From Anaerolineaceae bacterium (GTDB lineage: Bacteria > Chloroflexota > Anaerolineae > Anaerolineales > UBA11657), in the NCBI GenBank assembly GCA_003569365.1, contig BGOS01000027.1, positions 62,001 to 126,000 of the forward strand: 64,000 nucleotides of DNA, written 5' to 3'. The notes below the pieces were generated by a model that was given only the letters and a program-made list of their open reading frames with translations, did no database searches and was not told the origin of the DNA. Below are positions 30,101 through 38,160 of this stretch, piece after piece. Every line of letters starts with the position of its first letter. Positions within the stretch are counted from its first letter, which is position 1. A program made the position numbers and the translations under genes.

Positions 30101-31369
30101 CGGACTGAGGCGCGCTACCTCGAATTAGTGTCCGAGCGCGTGGCGCGCTGGGCCGAGCAGTTGCCGGCGCGTGCCAAGTCACGCGGGGAGCTGGCGGAGC
30201 TGGCGTACGATGGCGCGCTGGAAGATGCGCGCGAGAACGGGCGCCCGCTGCAGGTGCGCGTGGTGGCCAAGGCGATGTTTGATAATGCCGGCCTTGGGCA
30301 GCTGCTGCCGCGCGCCGAGCTGCAGCACGTAACGCCGGAAAATCTGCGCGTGGAAGTTTCGCGGCAGGTGGAGCAACTGTCCGGTGCGGAGCAGCTGCAA
30401 ACGGCGCTGCGCGGGCTGCAAGTGCAGTACAAACTGCCGGCCATCACCGCAGTGCCCGCATGGGATGCATTGGATTGGGACGCACTGCAGGATGCACTGG
30501 AAGAATCTGCGCGCGCAGCCCAGGCCGCAATGAACGCGCAGCTGCAGCGCGAACTGGCGCAGCTGCTGGAGTTGCGCATCACACGCGCGGAGCATCTCAC
30601 CCGCGCCGAGCTCGGGCGCATTATTGTGGATGTGTCCTTTAACCGCGAGGCCACAGTCCAGGGTGCGCGGGCGCAGCCCGGCCGGGTTGTGCAGCGCTTT
30701 GCCTACACCGGTTATGTGGCAGCCGAGCTGGAAGATGCAAACGATACAGCCGGCATGCAAGCTGATTTGATGGAGCACTTGATGCGCGCCTTTGATGCGC
30801 GCACGCACGCGCTGGGTGAAGCTGAAATCCAGCGCCTCAGCAGCGCCAAAGTTGCCGACCTGGAGCCGGCCGCTGCCGCCGCATTCAGTGCAGTGCTGCA
30901 AGCCGAGGGTCACGTGCTTGACGCCAGTGCTAGCTTCAGCGAACTCACCGCGGGTGCGCGCAGTGCTGCGCAAATTGTGCTTGGCCGGCGCGTGGCCACC
31001 GAGACCATGCGCCAGCTGATGCTCTCCGTCAGCAGCCAGTTGTGGGTGGATTTTCTTACCTCGATTGAAAGCCTGCGCACCTCCATTGGCTTGGAAGCCT
31101 ACGCCCAGCGTGACCCCCTGATGGCTTACAAAAGCCGGGCATTTGATGAGTTCAAGCAGCTGCTGAATGACATGCGGTCCACTGTTGTGGCGCGGATGTT
31201 TACGTGGCAAGTGCGTCCCGCTGCGCCGGCAACTGCGGCAGCTGCAGCAGCCGCACCCGGTGCCACACCAAAAGGTGCGCCAGCCGCCGCACTTGGCCGT
31301 AACGATCCGTGCCGTTGCGGCAGCGGCAAGAAATACAAAAATTGCTGCATGAAATCCGACGGCGCCTAA
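27146..31369 (+). CDS. secA: Preprotein translocase ATPase SecA, unusually large
   Basis: A 1407-residue SecA; most bacterial SecAs have about 800-950. Walker A MRTGEGKT is near residue 116 and the DEVD box near 247; SGTAVTEAEEF and ATNMAGRGVDIKLGG and RGRAGRQGDPGSS (second nucleotide-binding domain) are intact. An insertion of about 90 residues, Leu/Asp-rich and helical, interrupts NBD2 between LSHRLRAEEL and HQVLNAKHHD (about residues 535-625). A second extra segment of about 60 residues follows LGGEIPEQ. The helical wing/scaffold region is also expanded by roughly 250 residues. The C terminus is a normal zinc-binding SEC-C motif, CRCGSGKKYKNCC. It drives protein export through SecYEG. Confidence 0.95.
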   Translation: MFKRIITALGGNPTARDVKRYEEIAALIDAREAHFQKQSDAGLQAQTGAFRQQLAAASAAGGTLAEQQAAEAVVLDEILVDAFAVVREATVRTLGLRHYPAQLVGGQVLHAGRIAEMRTGEGKTLVATLPLYLNALTGRGVHLVTVNDYLARRDARWMGPVFHFLGLQVGILQDAARTDYAQKAFMYAPDHPSAQEDSDQMLVVPRRDAYNADIIYGTNNEFGFDYLRDNISNSLAERRQRAHFFAIVDEVDNVLIDSARTPLIISGPAQDDPRMYEELARVVRQLRPEHFEIDERNNSISLQDEGYDRIAELLGRPLRDAERPEEVTPEQAQLLSHAEQALRAEFLYKRNKDYLVQAGRVVIVDDFTGRVMPGRRWSDGLHQAVEAKEGVKVQAENVTYATITLQNYFRLYPKLAGMSGTAVTEAEEFNKIYKLDVVPIPTHLDYRARHDPDLMEVNFRENGGKFSYIARRSAPDKPLLHRRKDYDDLVFRTEEAKLRALTRDVLARHAAGQPMLIGTTSVEASEQLSHRLRAEELKKVALVLLLRARWFSVNKKEEDGRAIAELAVLLPALDELKTADLRPLARELELRLNPVDADNLKQLADLLQLGADDIARLATALEGGIVHQVLNAKHHDSESQIIARAGELGAVTIATNMAGRGVDIKLGGEIPEQTIGNVNRVLKRAGAPDPSGLTNPERADALRALDAEQLGIYAGDAQSFLQHLEDEHKVRELGGLHVIGSERHEARRIDNQLRGRAGRQGDPGSSRFYLSLGDELMRRFGGANVASIMERLQIDDAMPIEHGIVNKSIEQAQSRVEGSNFDVRKHLLEYDDVLNTQRSKFYDQRQRIFTKDDLTEDAEDMLEAEVKLRVQVAAGEPQGWWRLLDWLEVVQPALITPEGGILFSFAIERLLDTLAEQVPALGEIWQAHAAAVESLQVARSALADPAAAQPAAPALATLQQHASNIMEHAPALRACVLAMARSAAERTEARYLELVSERVARWAEQLPARAKSRGELAELAYDGALEDARENGRPLQVRVVAKAMFDNAGLGQLLPRAELQHVTPENLRVEVSRQVEQLSGAEQLQTALRGLQVQYKLPAITAVPAWDALDWDALQDALEESARAAQAAMNAQLQRELAQLLELRITRAEHLTRAELGRIIVDVSFNREATVQGARAQPGRVVQRFAYTGYVAAELEDANDTAGMQADLMEHLMRAFDARTHALGEAEIQRLSSAKVADLEPAAAAAFSAVLQAEGHVLDASASFSELTAGARSAAQIVLGRRVATETMRQLMLSVSSQLWVDFLTSIESLRTSIGLEAYAQRDPLMAYKSRAFDEFKQLLNDMRSTVVARMFTWQVRPAAPATAAAAAAAPGATPKGAPAAALGRNDPCRCGSGKKYKNCCMKSDGA

Positions 31370-31425
31370 GGATTGGGTTACTGGCCGCCACCCCACGGCA
31401 ATAATCTGTTAAGATTGGGTCCAAG

Positions 31426-32481
31426 ATGACAGCTGTAAAGAAGCAGGACCTGCGCGCCCAGCTGGCTGCTTTGCCAAAGGTAGAGCTGCACTGCCATCTT
31501 GAGGGTGCGCTGCGGCTTGCTACGCTGCTAGAGGTGGGCCGCAAATATGGTGTGGATCTGCCGCTCGCAGATGCTGAAGCCCTGCGCCCACTGGTGCAGG
31601 TGACGTATGCGGGCGGTGATTTTGCCCAATTCCTGTCCAAGTTTCCGGTGCTGCGAAAGTTTTATCAAAGCCCGGAAGTGATTGCGCGCTTTACGCGCGA
31701 AGCAGTGGCTGATGCCGCTGCACAAAATATCCGCTACATGGAGCTGCGCTTCAATCCGGTGGCGTTGGCGTCCACGCGTGGCTATACCTTGGCTGAGGTG
31801 TGCGATTGGGTGAGCACGGCTGCGCAGGCTGCAGCCCGCGAGCACAAAATGCAGGTGGAGTTGATCATCACCGTCAACCGCATGGAGCCGCAGCGCGGGC
31901 GGGAGATGCTGCAGGTTGCACTGGATTTCGGGAGCCGCGGTGTGGTGGGCATTGATCTGGCTGGCGACGAAGTGAATTTCCCCGCCGAGCCGTATGTGCC
32001 GTTGTTTCAAGAGGCGCGCGCCGCGGGCTTGCGGATCACTGCGCATGCCGGCGAATGGACGAGTGCGGACAGCGTGCGCTACGCGATTGAGGTTTTGGGC
32101 GCTCAGCGCATCGGGCATGGTGCCCGCATAGTGGATGATGAGAATGTGATGGCGCTGGCGCGCGAGCGTGGCGTTGCGTTCGAAGTTTGCCTCACCAGCA
32201 ACATTCAAACGAGCGTGGCAGCCTCCATCAAGGACCATCCGGTGCGGCAGATGATGAAGTACGGGTTGGCAGTCTCGCTGAACACGGATGATCCCGGCGT
32301 GCAAAACTCAACGCTTACCGACGACTTCTTTCACGCCCACCAGGAGCTGGGAATGGACATACCCGCGCTGGAGCGGGTGGTGTTGCGCGGGGCGGAGCAT
32401 GCCTTCATTTCTGTTGCGCGCCGCGCAAAGCTGGTAGCAGACCTGCAAAACGAGTTCGACTTACTTTCTGGCTCGCGTTAG
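31426..32481 (+). CDS. add: Adenosine deaminase
   Basis: A 351-residue amidohydrolase-fold enzyme that converts adenosine to inosine. Zinc ligands are in ELHCHLEG (His22, His24), the catalytic HAGEW pair near residue 206, RIGHGAR near 229 and SLNTDDPGV near 286, all matching adenosine deaminases rather than adenine deaminases of another fold. TAAGAT sits 11 nt before the ATG, so the leader is very short. The last 21 bp overlap the convergent mutM gene. Confidence 0.93.
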   Translation: MTAVKKQDLRAQLAALPKVELHCHLEGALRLATLLEVGRKYGVDLPLADAEALRPLVQVTYAGGDFAQFLSKFPVLRKFYQSPEVIARFTREAVADAAAQNIRYMELRFNPVALASTRGYTLAEVCDWVSTAAQAAAREHKMQVELIITVNRMEPQRGREMLQVALDFGSRGVVGIDLAGDEVNFPAEPYVPLFQEARAAGLRITAHAGEWTSADSVRYAIEVLGAQRIGHGARIVDDENVMALARERGVAFEVCLTSNIQTSVAASIKDHPVRQMMKYGLAVSLNTDDPGVQNSTLTDDFFHAHQELGMDIPALERVVLRGAEHAFISVARRAKLVADLQNEFDLLSGSR

Positions 32482-33276
32482 GCGCTGGCAGTGCGGGCAG
32501 AAGTGCGTGCCGCGCTGTGCAACCACGATGCGCCGCACCAGGGCACCGCAGCGCAGGCAGGGCTGGCCGGCGCGCTGGTAGACGCGAAAGTGCAGCTGCT
32601 GCTGCCCGCCCCGATACACCCAATCTATGCTGGCGCCGTTATGCCGAATACCGCTGCGCAGCGCGCGCCGCAACGCCAGCCACAGCGCATGCGCCTCCGC
32701 CAGGCTTAATGATGCGCTCCTGCGCTGCGGATGCAAGCCCGCAATAAATAAAGCCTCGTCTGTGTAGATGTTGCCCAGCCCCGCCAGAAACGACTGATCC
32801 AGCAGCAGCGGCTTCAGGGCGCGGTTCTTGGCGCGCAACGCAGTGTGCAGCTGCCTGGCATTGAAGGCGGCCGCGAGCGGCTCCGGCCCAAGCTTGCCCA
32901 CTATTTGCTGCGCATCGCCCACCAAATACACGCGCCCGAACTTGCGGGCATCGCTGAAGCGCAGCTCATGGCCGTTTTCAAAACGCAGGCGTGTGTGCGT
33001 GTGGGGTTCGGCCGCACTGTTGCCCGGCTGCACGCACAGGTCACCGCTCATGCGCAGGTGAATCAGCAGCGCGTCGCGCGTCAGGTCAAAGATGAGGTAC
33101 TTGCCGCGCCGCCACAGCTGCGTCACCGTCTGGCCGTGAATGCGCTCCGCAAATTGCTGCGGTGAAAGCTGGTGCAGATGGCGCGGCCAGTCCAGCTGCA
33201 CGCCGCAGATGGTGCGGCCCACGCATGGCTGGCGCAGCTCGCGCACGCGCGTCTCCACTTCCGGAAGCTCAGGCAT
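32461..33276 (-). CDS. mutM: Formamidopyrimidine-DNA glycosylase
   Basis: A 271-residue Fpg/MutM. The catalytic N terminus MPELPEVET (Pro2, Glu3) and Lys59 (RRGKYLIF) are intact, and HLRMSGDL follows. The C-terminal zinc finger has CLRCG...HFCPHC with the finger Arg between. It removes 8-oxoguanine. Its stop overlaps the adenosine deaminase stop (tail to tail). It lies 12 bp downstream of the amidotransferase gene and is probably co-transcribed with it. Confidence 0.95.
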   Translation of the reverse strand: MPELPEVETRVRELRQPCVGRTICGVQLDWPRHLHQLSPQQFAERIHGQTVTQLWRRGKYLIFDLTRDALLIHLRMSGDLCVQPGNSAAEPHTHTRLRFENGHELRFSDARKFGRVYLVGDAQQIVGKLGPEPLAAAFNARQLHTALRAKNRALKPLLLDQSFLAGLGNIYTDEALFIAGLHPQRRSASLSLAEAHALWLALRRALRSGIRHNGASIDWVYRGGQQQLHFRVYQRAGQPCLRCGALVRRIVVAQRGTHFCPHCQRLTRARK

Positions 33277-33288
33277 GCGGCGCCGGCT

Positions 33289-33990
33289 TCACGCGCGGCT
33301 GCGCGCTGCACCGGCCAGCTGCACAAAGTTGCGCACCAGCTGCGCAGCCTGTTGCTGCAGCTGCGGGGCGGCAGCAGCCACCACAAGCTGCAGCGTTTCA
33401 CGCCGCGCAGCGTCTTGGGCGGATAAATCCAACAGCCAGCGCTCCCACATGTCCGGCATCACCTCCGGATGAAACTGCAGCGCGTAGGCCCGCGCGCCGA
33501 TGCGAAAAGCCTGGTTTGCGCAGGCGCCGGAGCTGGCGAGATGCACTGCGCCGGCAGGCAGCGCAAAACTGTCGTAGTGCCATTGTGCGGCGGAGATTTC
33601 CGGCAGGCCCGCAAACAGCGGGTCCACGCGGCCGGCCGCGGTGAGGTGCACTGCGTGCAGCCCGATCTCTGATGAAGTGTTGAGGTGCACGGGCGCGTCG
33701 AGGGCTTTGGCAAGCAGTTGCCCGCCGAGGCATACACCCAGCACGGGCACATCGGCGGCCAGTGCTGCGCGCAGGGCTTCATCTACGGCGCGCAGCCAAG
33801 GGTGCGCCTGCTCCATGTAAACATTCATCTCTCCGCCCAGCACAATCAGCATGTCGTAGCCGGCGGGGGCGGCCACGGCGTCGCCGGCTTGCAGCTGGCG
33901 CACGTCTGTTTGTACGCCTAGCTCTGCCAGCGGTTCGGCAAAGTAGCCAAGGCCGGCATCCGCGTGATGCTGGAAGACGAGAGCGCGCAT
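33289..33990 (-). CDS. Class I glutamine amidotransferase-like protein
   Basis: A 233-residue single-domain GATase. The nucleophile elbow GVCLGGQ holds Cys87; His174 and Glu176 lie in LQFHPEV, completing the triad. GGEMNVYMEQAHPWL is typical of the free-standing subgroup related to GMP synthase-like amidotransferases, including peptidases and hydrolases of gamma-glutamyl compounds. No partner synthase is adjacent. TAGAAT on the minus strand (34005-34000) ends 10 nt before the ATG, so the transcript is probably nearly leaderless. Confidence 0.87.
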   Translation of the reverse strand: MRALVFQHHADAGLGYFAEPLAELGVQTDVRQLQAGDAVAAPAGYDMLIVLGGEMNVYMEQAHPWLRAVDEALRAALAADVPVLGVCLGGQLLAKALDAPVHLNTSSEIGLHAVHLTAAGRVDPLFAGLPEISAAQWHYDSFALPAGAVHLASSGACANQAFRIGARAYALQFHPEVMPDMWERWLLDLSAQDAARRETLQLVVAAAAPQLQQQAAQLVRNFVQLAGAARSRA

Positions 33991-34013
33991 AAGAGCGGGA
34001 TTCTAATCTGAGT

Positions 34014-35312
34014 TTAGTGATAGCGCGGCAGCCAGGTGCCGTGTGCTGCAATCAACTCGTCCACCAGTGACCAGATTTGTGCGAGGTCCAGCTCTGCGGC
34101 AGTGTGCGGGTCCAGCATGGCAGCGTGATAGATGTGCTCGCGTTTGCGCGTGAGCGCGGCTTCCACAGTGAGCGCCTGTACATTAATGTTTGTTTGCATG
34201 AGCGCCGCCAGCTGCGGTGGCAGCGTGCCGATGCGCGTGGGCTGGATGCCGTTCCTGTCCACCAGGCATGGCACCTCCACGCAGCAGCCCGCTGGCAAGT
34301 TATCGATCAGCCCGGTGTTGGGCACGTTGCCGTAGACCACTTGGGGCGAGTTGGTCTCAATGGCGTGAATGATGCTGGCCCCGTATTCGTGGCTGCGTTC
34401 CACGGCGAGCGTGGTCGCGGCGTCCTCCAACACGGCGCGCATTGCGTGCCAGCCTTCAATCTGGTTTTCGCAGCGCGTAATGTACTCGTCCAGCGGTATG
34501 TTGAAGTCCTCCAGCAGCTCGGGCCGGTCGCGTTTGATGAACCACGGCACATACTCGCTGAAGTGCTCGCTGGATTCAGTTACAAAGTAGCCCAGCCGCG
34601 CAAGCATTTCATAGCGCACGCGGTTCCACGCGGGCTGGCGGCCGGCTGCGTGCACGGCGCGCAGCTGCGGGTAAAGGTCCGTGCCTGCATGCTCAAACTT
34701 GAGATAGAACGCAACATGATTGATGCCGGCGCAGACATAGTTAATATCTGCGGGCGGGATGCCGATGTCGCGGGCGAGCTGCTCGGCAGTGCCTTGCACG
34801 CTGTGGCACAGGCCCACAGTGCGAATGCTGCTGGCGCGGCTCAGGGCCCAGCAGTTCATGGCCATCGGGTTCACGTAGTTGAGGAACAGTGTCTGCGGGC
34901 AAAGCGCTTCCATATCGGCCGCCATCTCAAGCAGCACCGGAATGGTGCGCAGGCCGCGCATGATGCCGCCGATGCCCAGCGTATCTGCAATTGTCTGGCG
35001 CAGGCCGTAGCGCTTGGGCACTTCAAAGTCCACAACTGTGGCCGGCTTGTAGCCGCCCACTTGAATCATGCAGATCACATAGTCAGCGCCGTCGAGCGCT
35101 GCGCGCCGGTCTGTGCTTGGCGCAATCACTGGCTGCGCAGCCAGCGTCTCGGCCACTTTGTGCGCCACCACGGTTGATGTTTGCAGGCGCGCTTCGTCGA
35201 TGTCATGCAGGGCGATGTGGGCATCCGCCAGCTCTGGATGGCTGAGGATGTCGCCCAGCAGCGTTTTTGCAAACACGGTGCTGCCGGCTCCGAGAAATGT
35301 GATTTTTGGCAT
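34014..35312 (-). CDS. Family 4 glycoside hydrolase (alpha-glucosidase/alpha-galactosidase type)
   Basis: A 432-residue GH4 enzyme starting at ATG 35312; the frame stays open to 36359 but that extension is antisense to the next gene and is not conserved-looking. The Rossmann motif FLGAGSTVFAK, NYVNPMAMNCW, and metal ligands Cys169 (GLCHSVQG) and His199 (INHVAFY) fit this NAD- and Mn-dependent family, which cleaves by redox elimination. The CHSVQ sequence favours AglA/MelA-type alpha-glycosidases over 6-phospho enzymes. AAGGA lies upstream, and TACAAT (35368-35363, minus) is a likely -10. Confidence 0.92.
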   Translation of the reverse strand: MPKITFLGAGSTVFAKTLLGDILSHPELADAHIALHDIDEARLQTSTVVAHKVAETLAAQPVIAPSTDRRAALDGADYVICMIQVGGYKPATVVDFEVPKRYGLRQTIADTLGIGGIMRGLRTIPVLLEMAADMEALCPQTLFLNYVNPMAMNCWALSRASSIRTVGLCHSVQGTAEQLARDIGIPPADINYVCAGINHVAFYLKFEHAGTDLYPQLRAVHAAGRQPAWNRVRYEMLARLGYFVTESSEHFSEYVPWFIKRDRPELLEDFNIPLDEYITRCENQIEGWHAMRAVLEDAATTLAVERSHEYGASIIHAIETNSPQVVYGNVPNTGLIDNLPAGCCVEVPCLVDRNGIQPTRIGTLPPQLAALMQTNINVQALTVEAALTRKREHIYHAAMLDPHTAAELDLAQIWSLVDELIAAHGTWLPRYH

Positions 35313-35362
35313 TTGGTGTTGGTCCTTGTGCGGCTGCTGCAGTGCGCAGGATAGCCGGGCGG

Positions 35363-35391
35363 ATTGTAATCGCACGCGTGCCCTGTAAAAT
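35363..35391. promoter_or_regulatory. Overlapping divergent promoters between GH4 gene and glycerophosphodiesterase gene
   Basis: Plus strand: TTGTAA, 16 nt, TAAAAT (35386-35391), with +1 near 35398. Minus strand: TACAAT at 35368-35363. The plus -35 and the minus -10 share bases, so the two genes may compete for polymerase. Prediction from sequence. Confidence 0.45.
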
Positions 35392-35397
35392 TGCCGC

Positions 35398-35439
35398 ATG
35401 CAAACTGCGCAGCTGCTGTGCAACTGGCGGTGGCTGTGA
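35398..35439 (+). other. Possible leaderless mini-ORF upstream of the glycerophosphodiesterase
   Basis: ATG at 35398 lies 7 nt after TAAAAT. The frame encodes [13 protein letters not shown] and stops at TGA 35437-35439, which overlaps the GTG start at 35436 (GTGA). It could couple translation of the next gene. A one-base sequencing deletion that hides a longer N terminus would also fit. Confidence 0.3.
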
Positions 35440-36320
35440 ACCGCGCCGTGGTCGCGCTGGGTGCGGTGTTGGGCGGGGCACTGCTGTTGTTTGCGATTGC
35501 GGTGGCTTTCAGCGCCCCGGCTGCGCCGCGCGCGCTTTTTGCCGCGCCCTTGCCGGTGCCGCTGGTGATTGCACATCAAGGTGGCGATGGGTTGCGTCCC
35601 GGCAACACGCTGGCTGCGTTTGAAAATGCGGTGCGCCTGCGGGTGGATATGCTGGAGATGGATGTGCAAAGCACCGCGGACGGGGCGCTGGTGCTGATGC
35701 ATGACAGCACGGTGGACCGCACCACGGATGGCAGCGGGTCGGTGGCGGGCTTTAGCCTGGCCGAGTTGCAGCAGTTGGATGCTGCCTACGACTGGTCGCC
35801 GGATGGCGGGCAGAGCCACCCATTCCGCGCCACGGATGTGCGCGTGCCGGCGCTGCAGGAAGTGCTGGCTGCGTTTCCGGAGATGCGCATGATTATTGAA
35901 ATCAAGCAAGAGGCGCCAGCGCTGGGCATGCCGTTGTGCACGCTGCTCGCTGCGCACAATATGCAGCAAAAAGTTCTGGTGGCGGCGTTCAGTGCGGTTG
36001 CGATTGCGGATTTTCGCAAAGCGTGCCCACAGGTGGCAACGGCCGCCAGCCAGCGCGAGGTGGCCACTTTTTATTTGTTGAATCTGGTGTTTGTGGGCGC
36101 GGCCTACAGCCCGCCGTTTTCTGCGCTGCAGGTGCCGGAGCAGCGCAGTGGCTTGCAGCTGATCACGCCCAGTTTTACAGGCACGGCGCACCTGAAGCAG
36201 CTGCATGTGCATGTGTGGACCCTGAACGAGACTGATGACATGCGGCGCATGATGGATGCCGGTGTCGACGGTATCATTACGGATTATCCGGACCGGCTGC
36301 TGGCGCTGCTCAACCGTTAA
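35436..36320 (+). CDS. Glycerophosphodiester phosphodiesterase
   Basis: About 294 residues from GTG 35436; in-frame GTG 35430 and TTG 35391 are alternatives, but the promoter would start transcription near 35398, so the TTG is excluded. One membrane segment (residues 5-26) anchors the protein outside the cell. The GDPD barrel has [26 protein letters not shown] (metal ligands Glu and Asp) and LMHD (second catalytic His). The usual PENT is PGNT. It hydrolyses deacylated phospholipids to glycerol 3-phosphate. A 13-codon ATG mini-ORF (35398-35439) precedes it and its TGA overlaps this GTG. Confidence 0.85.
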   Translation: MNRAVVALGAVLGGALLLFAIAVAFSAPAAPRALFAAPLPVPLVIAHQGGDGLRPGNTLAAFENAVRLRVDMLEMDVQSTADGALVLMHDSTVDRTTDGSGSVAGFSLAELQQLDAAYDWSPDGGQSHPFRATDVRVPALQEVLAAFPEMRMIIEIKQEAPALGMPLCTLLAAHNMQQKVLVAAFSAVAIADFRKACPQVATAASQREVATFYLLNLVFVGAAYSPPFSALQVPEQRSGLQLITPSFTGTAHLKQLHVHVWTLNETDDMRRMMDAGVDGIITDYPDRLLALLNR

Positions 36321-36352
36321 GCCGCCGGCCTGCCCAAACATGGAGGCAACGC

Positions 36353-36709
36353 ATGGCAATCGAAACCATCTTCAGCAAAATCATCCGCCGCGAAGTGCCG
36401 GCGCAGATTGTGTACCAGGACGAACTGGTGACTGCTTTTCGCGACATTCATCCGCAGGCGCCCACGCATGTGCTGATTGTGCCAAACAAGGTGATCCCCA
36501 CGGCGGCAGATGTGACCGCCGCAGATGAGCCGCTGCTGGGGCGCATGTTCACCGTGGCGGCGCAGATTGCGCGCACGGAGGGCATTGACGCGGATGGCTA
36601 CCGGCTGATTGTTAACTGCCGCGACCATGGCGCGCAAGAGGTCTACCACCTGCATATGCATCTCTTGGGTGGCCGCAAACTGGGTGCGATGCTGGGGCGT
36701 GCGCAGTAG
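36353..36709 (+). CDS. HIT family hydrolase (HinT-like)
   Basis: A 118-residue histidine-triad protein. The active-site motif HLHMHLL is at residues 100-106, and the N-terminal [18 protein letters not shown] is typical of HinT/PKCI-type purine nucleoside phosphoramidases. These hydrolyse AMP-lysine or similar adducts; the physiological role is unclear. A strong GGAGG precedes the ATG. It follows the phosphodiesterase gene by 32 bp in the same direction. Confidence 0.92.
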   Translation: MAIETIFSKIIRREVPAQIVYQDELVTAFRDIHPQAPTHVLIVPNKVIPTAADVTAADEPLLGRMFTVAAQIARTEGIDADGYRLIVNCRDHGAQEVYHLHMHLLGGRKLGAMLGRAQ

Positions 36710-36810
36710 CAAGGCGGCAGCTGCTTGCATACCGGCCGCAGCTGCGCCAGTTGTGGCGCACTGCCCGCGCCCCAATTGTTCGCCGCCAACTGATCGCTGA
36801 CCGCAGCAAA

Positions 36811-37980
36811 ATGTCCATCCTCGACGCACCGCAGACCACGCAGCTGCAGCTGCGCCCCGGCATCATCGAGCTGAACTGGGGCCAGCCCGACCCGGCACTG
36901 CTGCCGAAGGAAGCTGTTAGCAGCGCGGCCGCTGCGGTGCTGGCGCAAGTGGGCGGCGATGCGTTGTCTTACGGTGCGGCGGCTGGCGCCGGGCCACTGC
37001 TGGCGTGGCTGCGGGCGTATCTTGCGCAGACCGAGCCGCAGGCGGTGGCTGCCGATGAGATTGCGATTACCGCCGGCAACTCTGATGCGATTGACCAGAT
37101 TTGCACGCTGTTCACGCAGGCGGGAGATGTGGTGCTGGTGGAGTCGCCCAGCTATCACCTTGCACTGCGCATCATGCGTGATCATCCGCTGCGGCTGGTG
37201 CCGGTGGCAACGGACGGGCACGGCTTGCAGGTGGAACTGCTGGCGCAAACCGTGCGCGACCTGCAGCGCGCCGGCAGCCGCGTGCGCATGCTCTATACCG
37301 TTCCCACGTTTCACAATCCCACCGGTGTTTCGCTGAGCGCGGAGCGGCGCCAAGCGCTGGTGCAGCTGGCGCAGCAAGCCGGCTTCTTCATTGTGGAGGA
37401 TGATGTGTACCGCGAGCTGCACTACGATGCGCCCGCCCCGCCGGCTTTGTGGACGATGGCGCCGCGCGGGACCGTGCTGCGACTGGGGTCATTTGCAAAA
37501 TCGCTTGCGCCGGGCCTGCGCCTGGGCTGGCTGAATGGCAGCGCGCAGCAGGTGCGCCGGCTGGTTGACGGCGGCCTGCGCGACAGCGGCGGCGGCGTGA
37601 ACCACTTGACTGCAATGGTGGCCGGCGAGTTGTGCACAACCGGCGGCTTTGACTTGAATGTGCAGCGCTTTCGCCATGCCTATCGTGAGCGGCGCAACGC
37701 ATTGCTGGCTGCTCTAAGTGAGCACATGCCCGCTGGCTGCAGCTGGCTGGTGCCGGCGGGCGGCTTTTTTGTGTGGGTGACGCTGCCAGCGGATTTGGAT
37801 GCGACTGCGCTGCTGCCGCACGCCGAAGCGGCTGGCATGGCTTTCATTCCGGGCGCAAATTTTCATCTGGACGGGCGCGGATCCAACACGCTGCGCCTGG
37901 CGTTCAGCTTGTATCCGCCGCAAGAACTGGCACAGGCAGCGCAGCGTTTGGGACAAGCTGTGCGATTGCAGCTTGCCTGA
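36811..37980 (+). CDS. PLP-dependent aminotransferase, class I/II
   Basis: A 389-residue fold-type I aminotransferase from ATG 36811; a longer frame begins at 36751. It has LSYGAAAGAGPLLAWLRAYL, PTFHNPTGVSLS, the Asp/Tyr pair in VEDDVYREL and the Schiff-base Lys in LGSFAKSLAPGLRLGW (about residue 230). The pattern resembles LysN/2-aminoadipate and aromatic aminotransferases, and the C-terminal half of MocR regulators, but no DNA-binding domain is present. Donor and acceptor are unknown. Confidence 0.88.
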   Translation: MSILDAPQTTQLQLRPGIIELNWGQPDPALLPKEAVSSAAAAVLAQVGGDALSYGAAAGAGPLLAWLRAYLAQTEPQAVAADEIAITAGNSDAIDQICTLFTQAGDVVLVESPSYHLALRIMRDHPLRLVPVATDGHGLQVELLAQTVRDLQRAGSRVRMLYTVPTFHNPTGVSLSAERRQALVQLAQQAGFFIVEDDVYRELHYDAPAPPALWTMAPRGTVLRLGSFAKSLAPGLRLGWLNGSAQQVRRLVDGGLRDSGGGVNHLTAMVAGELCTTGGFDLNVQRFRHAYRERRNALLAALSEHMPAGCSWLVPAGGFFVWVTLPADLDATALLPHAEAAGMAFIPGANFHLDGRGSNTLRLAFSLYPPQELAQAAQRLGQAVRLQLA

Positions 37981-38104
37981 CAAAAAATTTTGCAATCCGG
38001 TCGTTGCGCAAGCTCACCTTTCATAAGAAATCATGCGCAAATTGTCTGCTGTTAGACGCCAGGATTTCATTGGTTGAAAAACAGTCCGCCTCCAACGGCA
38101 GCGC

Positions 38105-38133
38105 TTGACGGTGACAGCTCACTATGTTAAATT
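38105..38133 (+). promoter_or_regulatory. Promoter of the peptide ABC transporter operon
   Basis: TTGACG (38105-38110), exactly 17 nt, TAAATT (38128-38133). An AGGAG ribosome site lies 6-7 nt before the ATG at 38161. The 180-bp intergenic region before it is AT-richer than its surroundings. Confidence 0.65.
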
Positions 38134-38160
38134 GGGTTTAGATTGTTGCAAGGAGTTAGC

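Noticed and set aside
35313-36359. N-terminal extension of the GH4 frame to 781 codons
   Set aside because: The extra part is antisense to the glycerophosphodiesterase and is rich in His/Arg/Gln without homologous pattern; GH4 proteins start at MPKITFLGAG.
36643-37422. 259-codon minus frame opposite the aminotransferase
   Set aside because: Shadow of a conserved gene, with Arg/Gln/His-rich composition and no start context.
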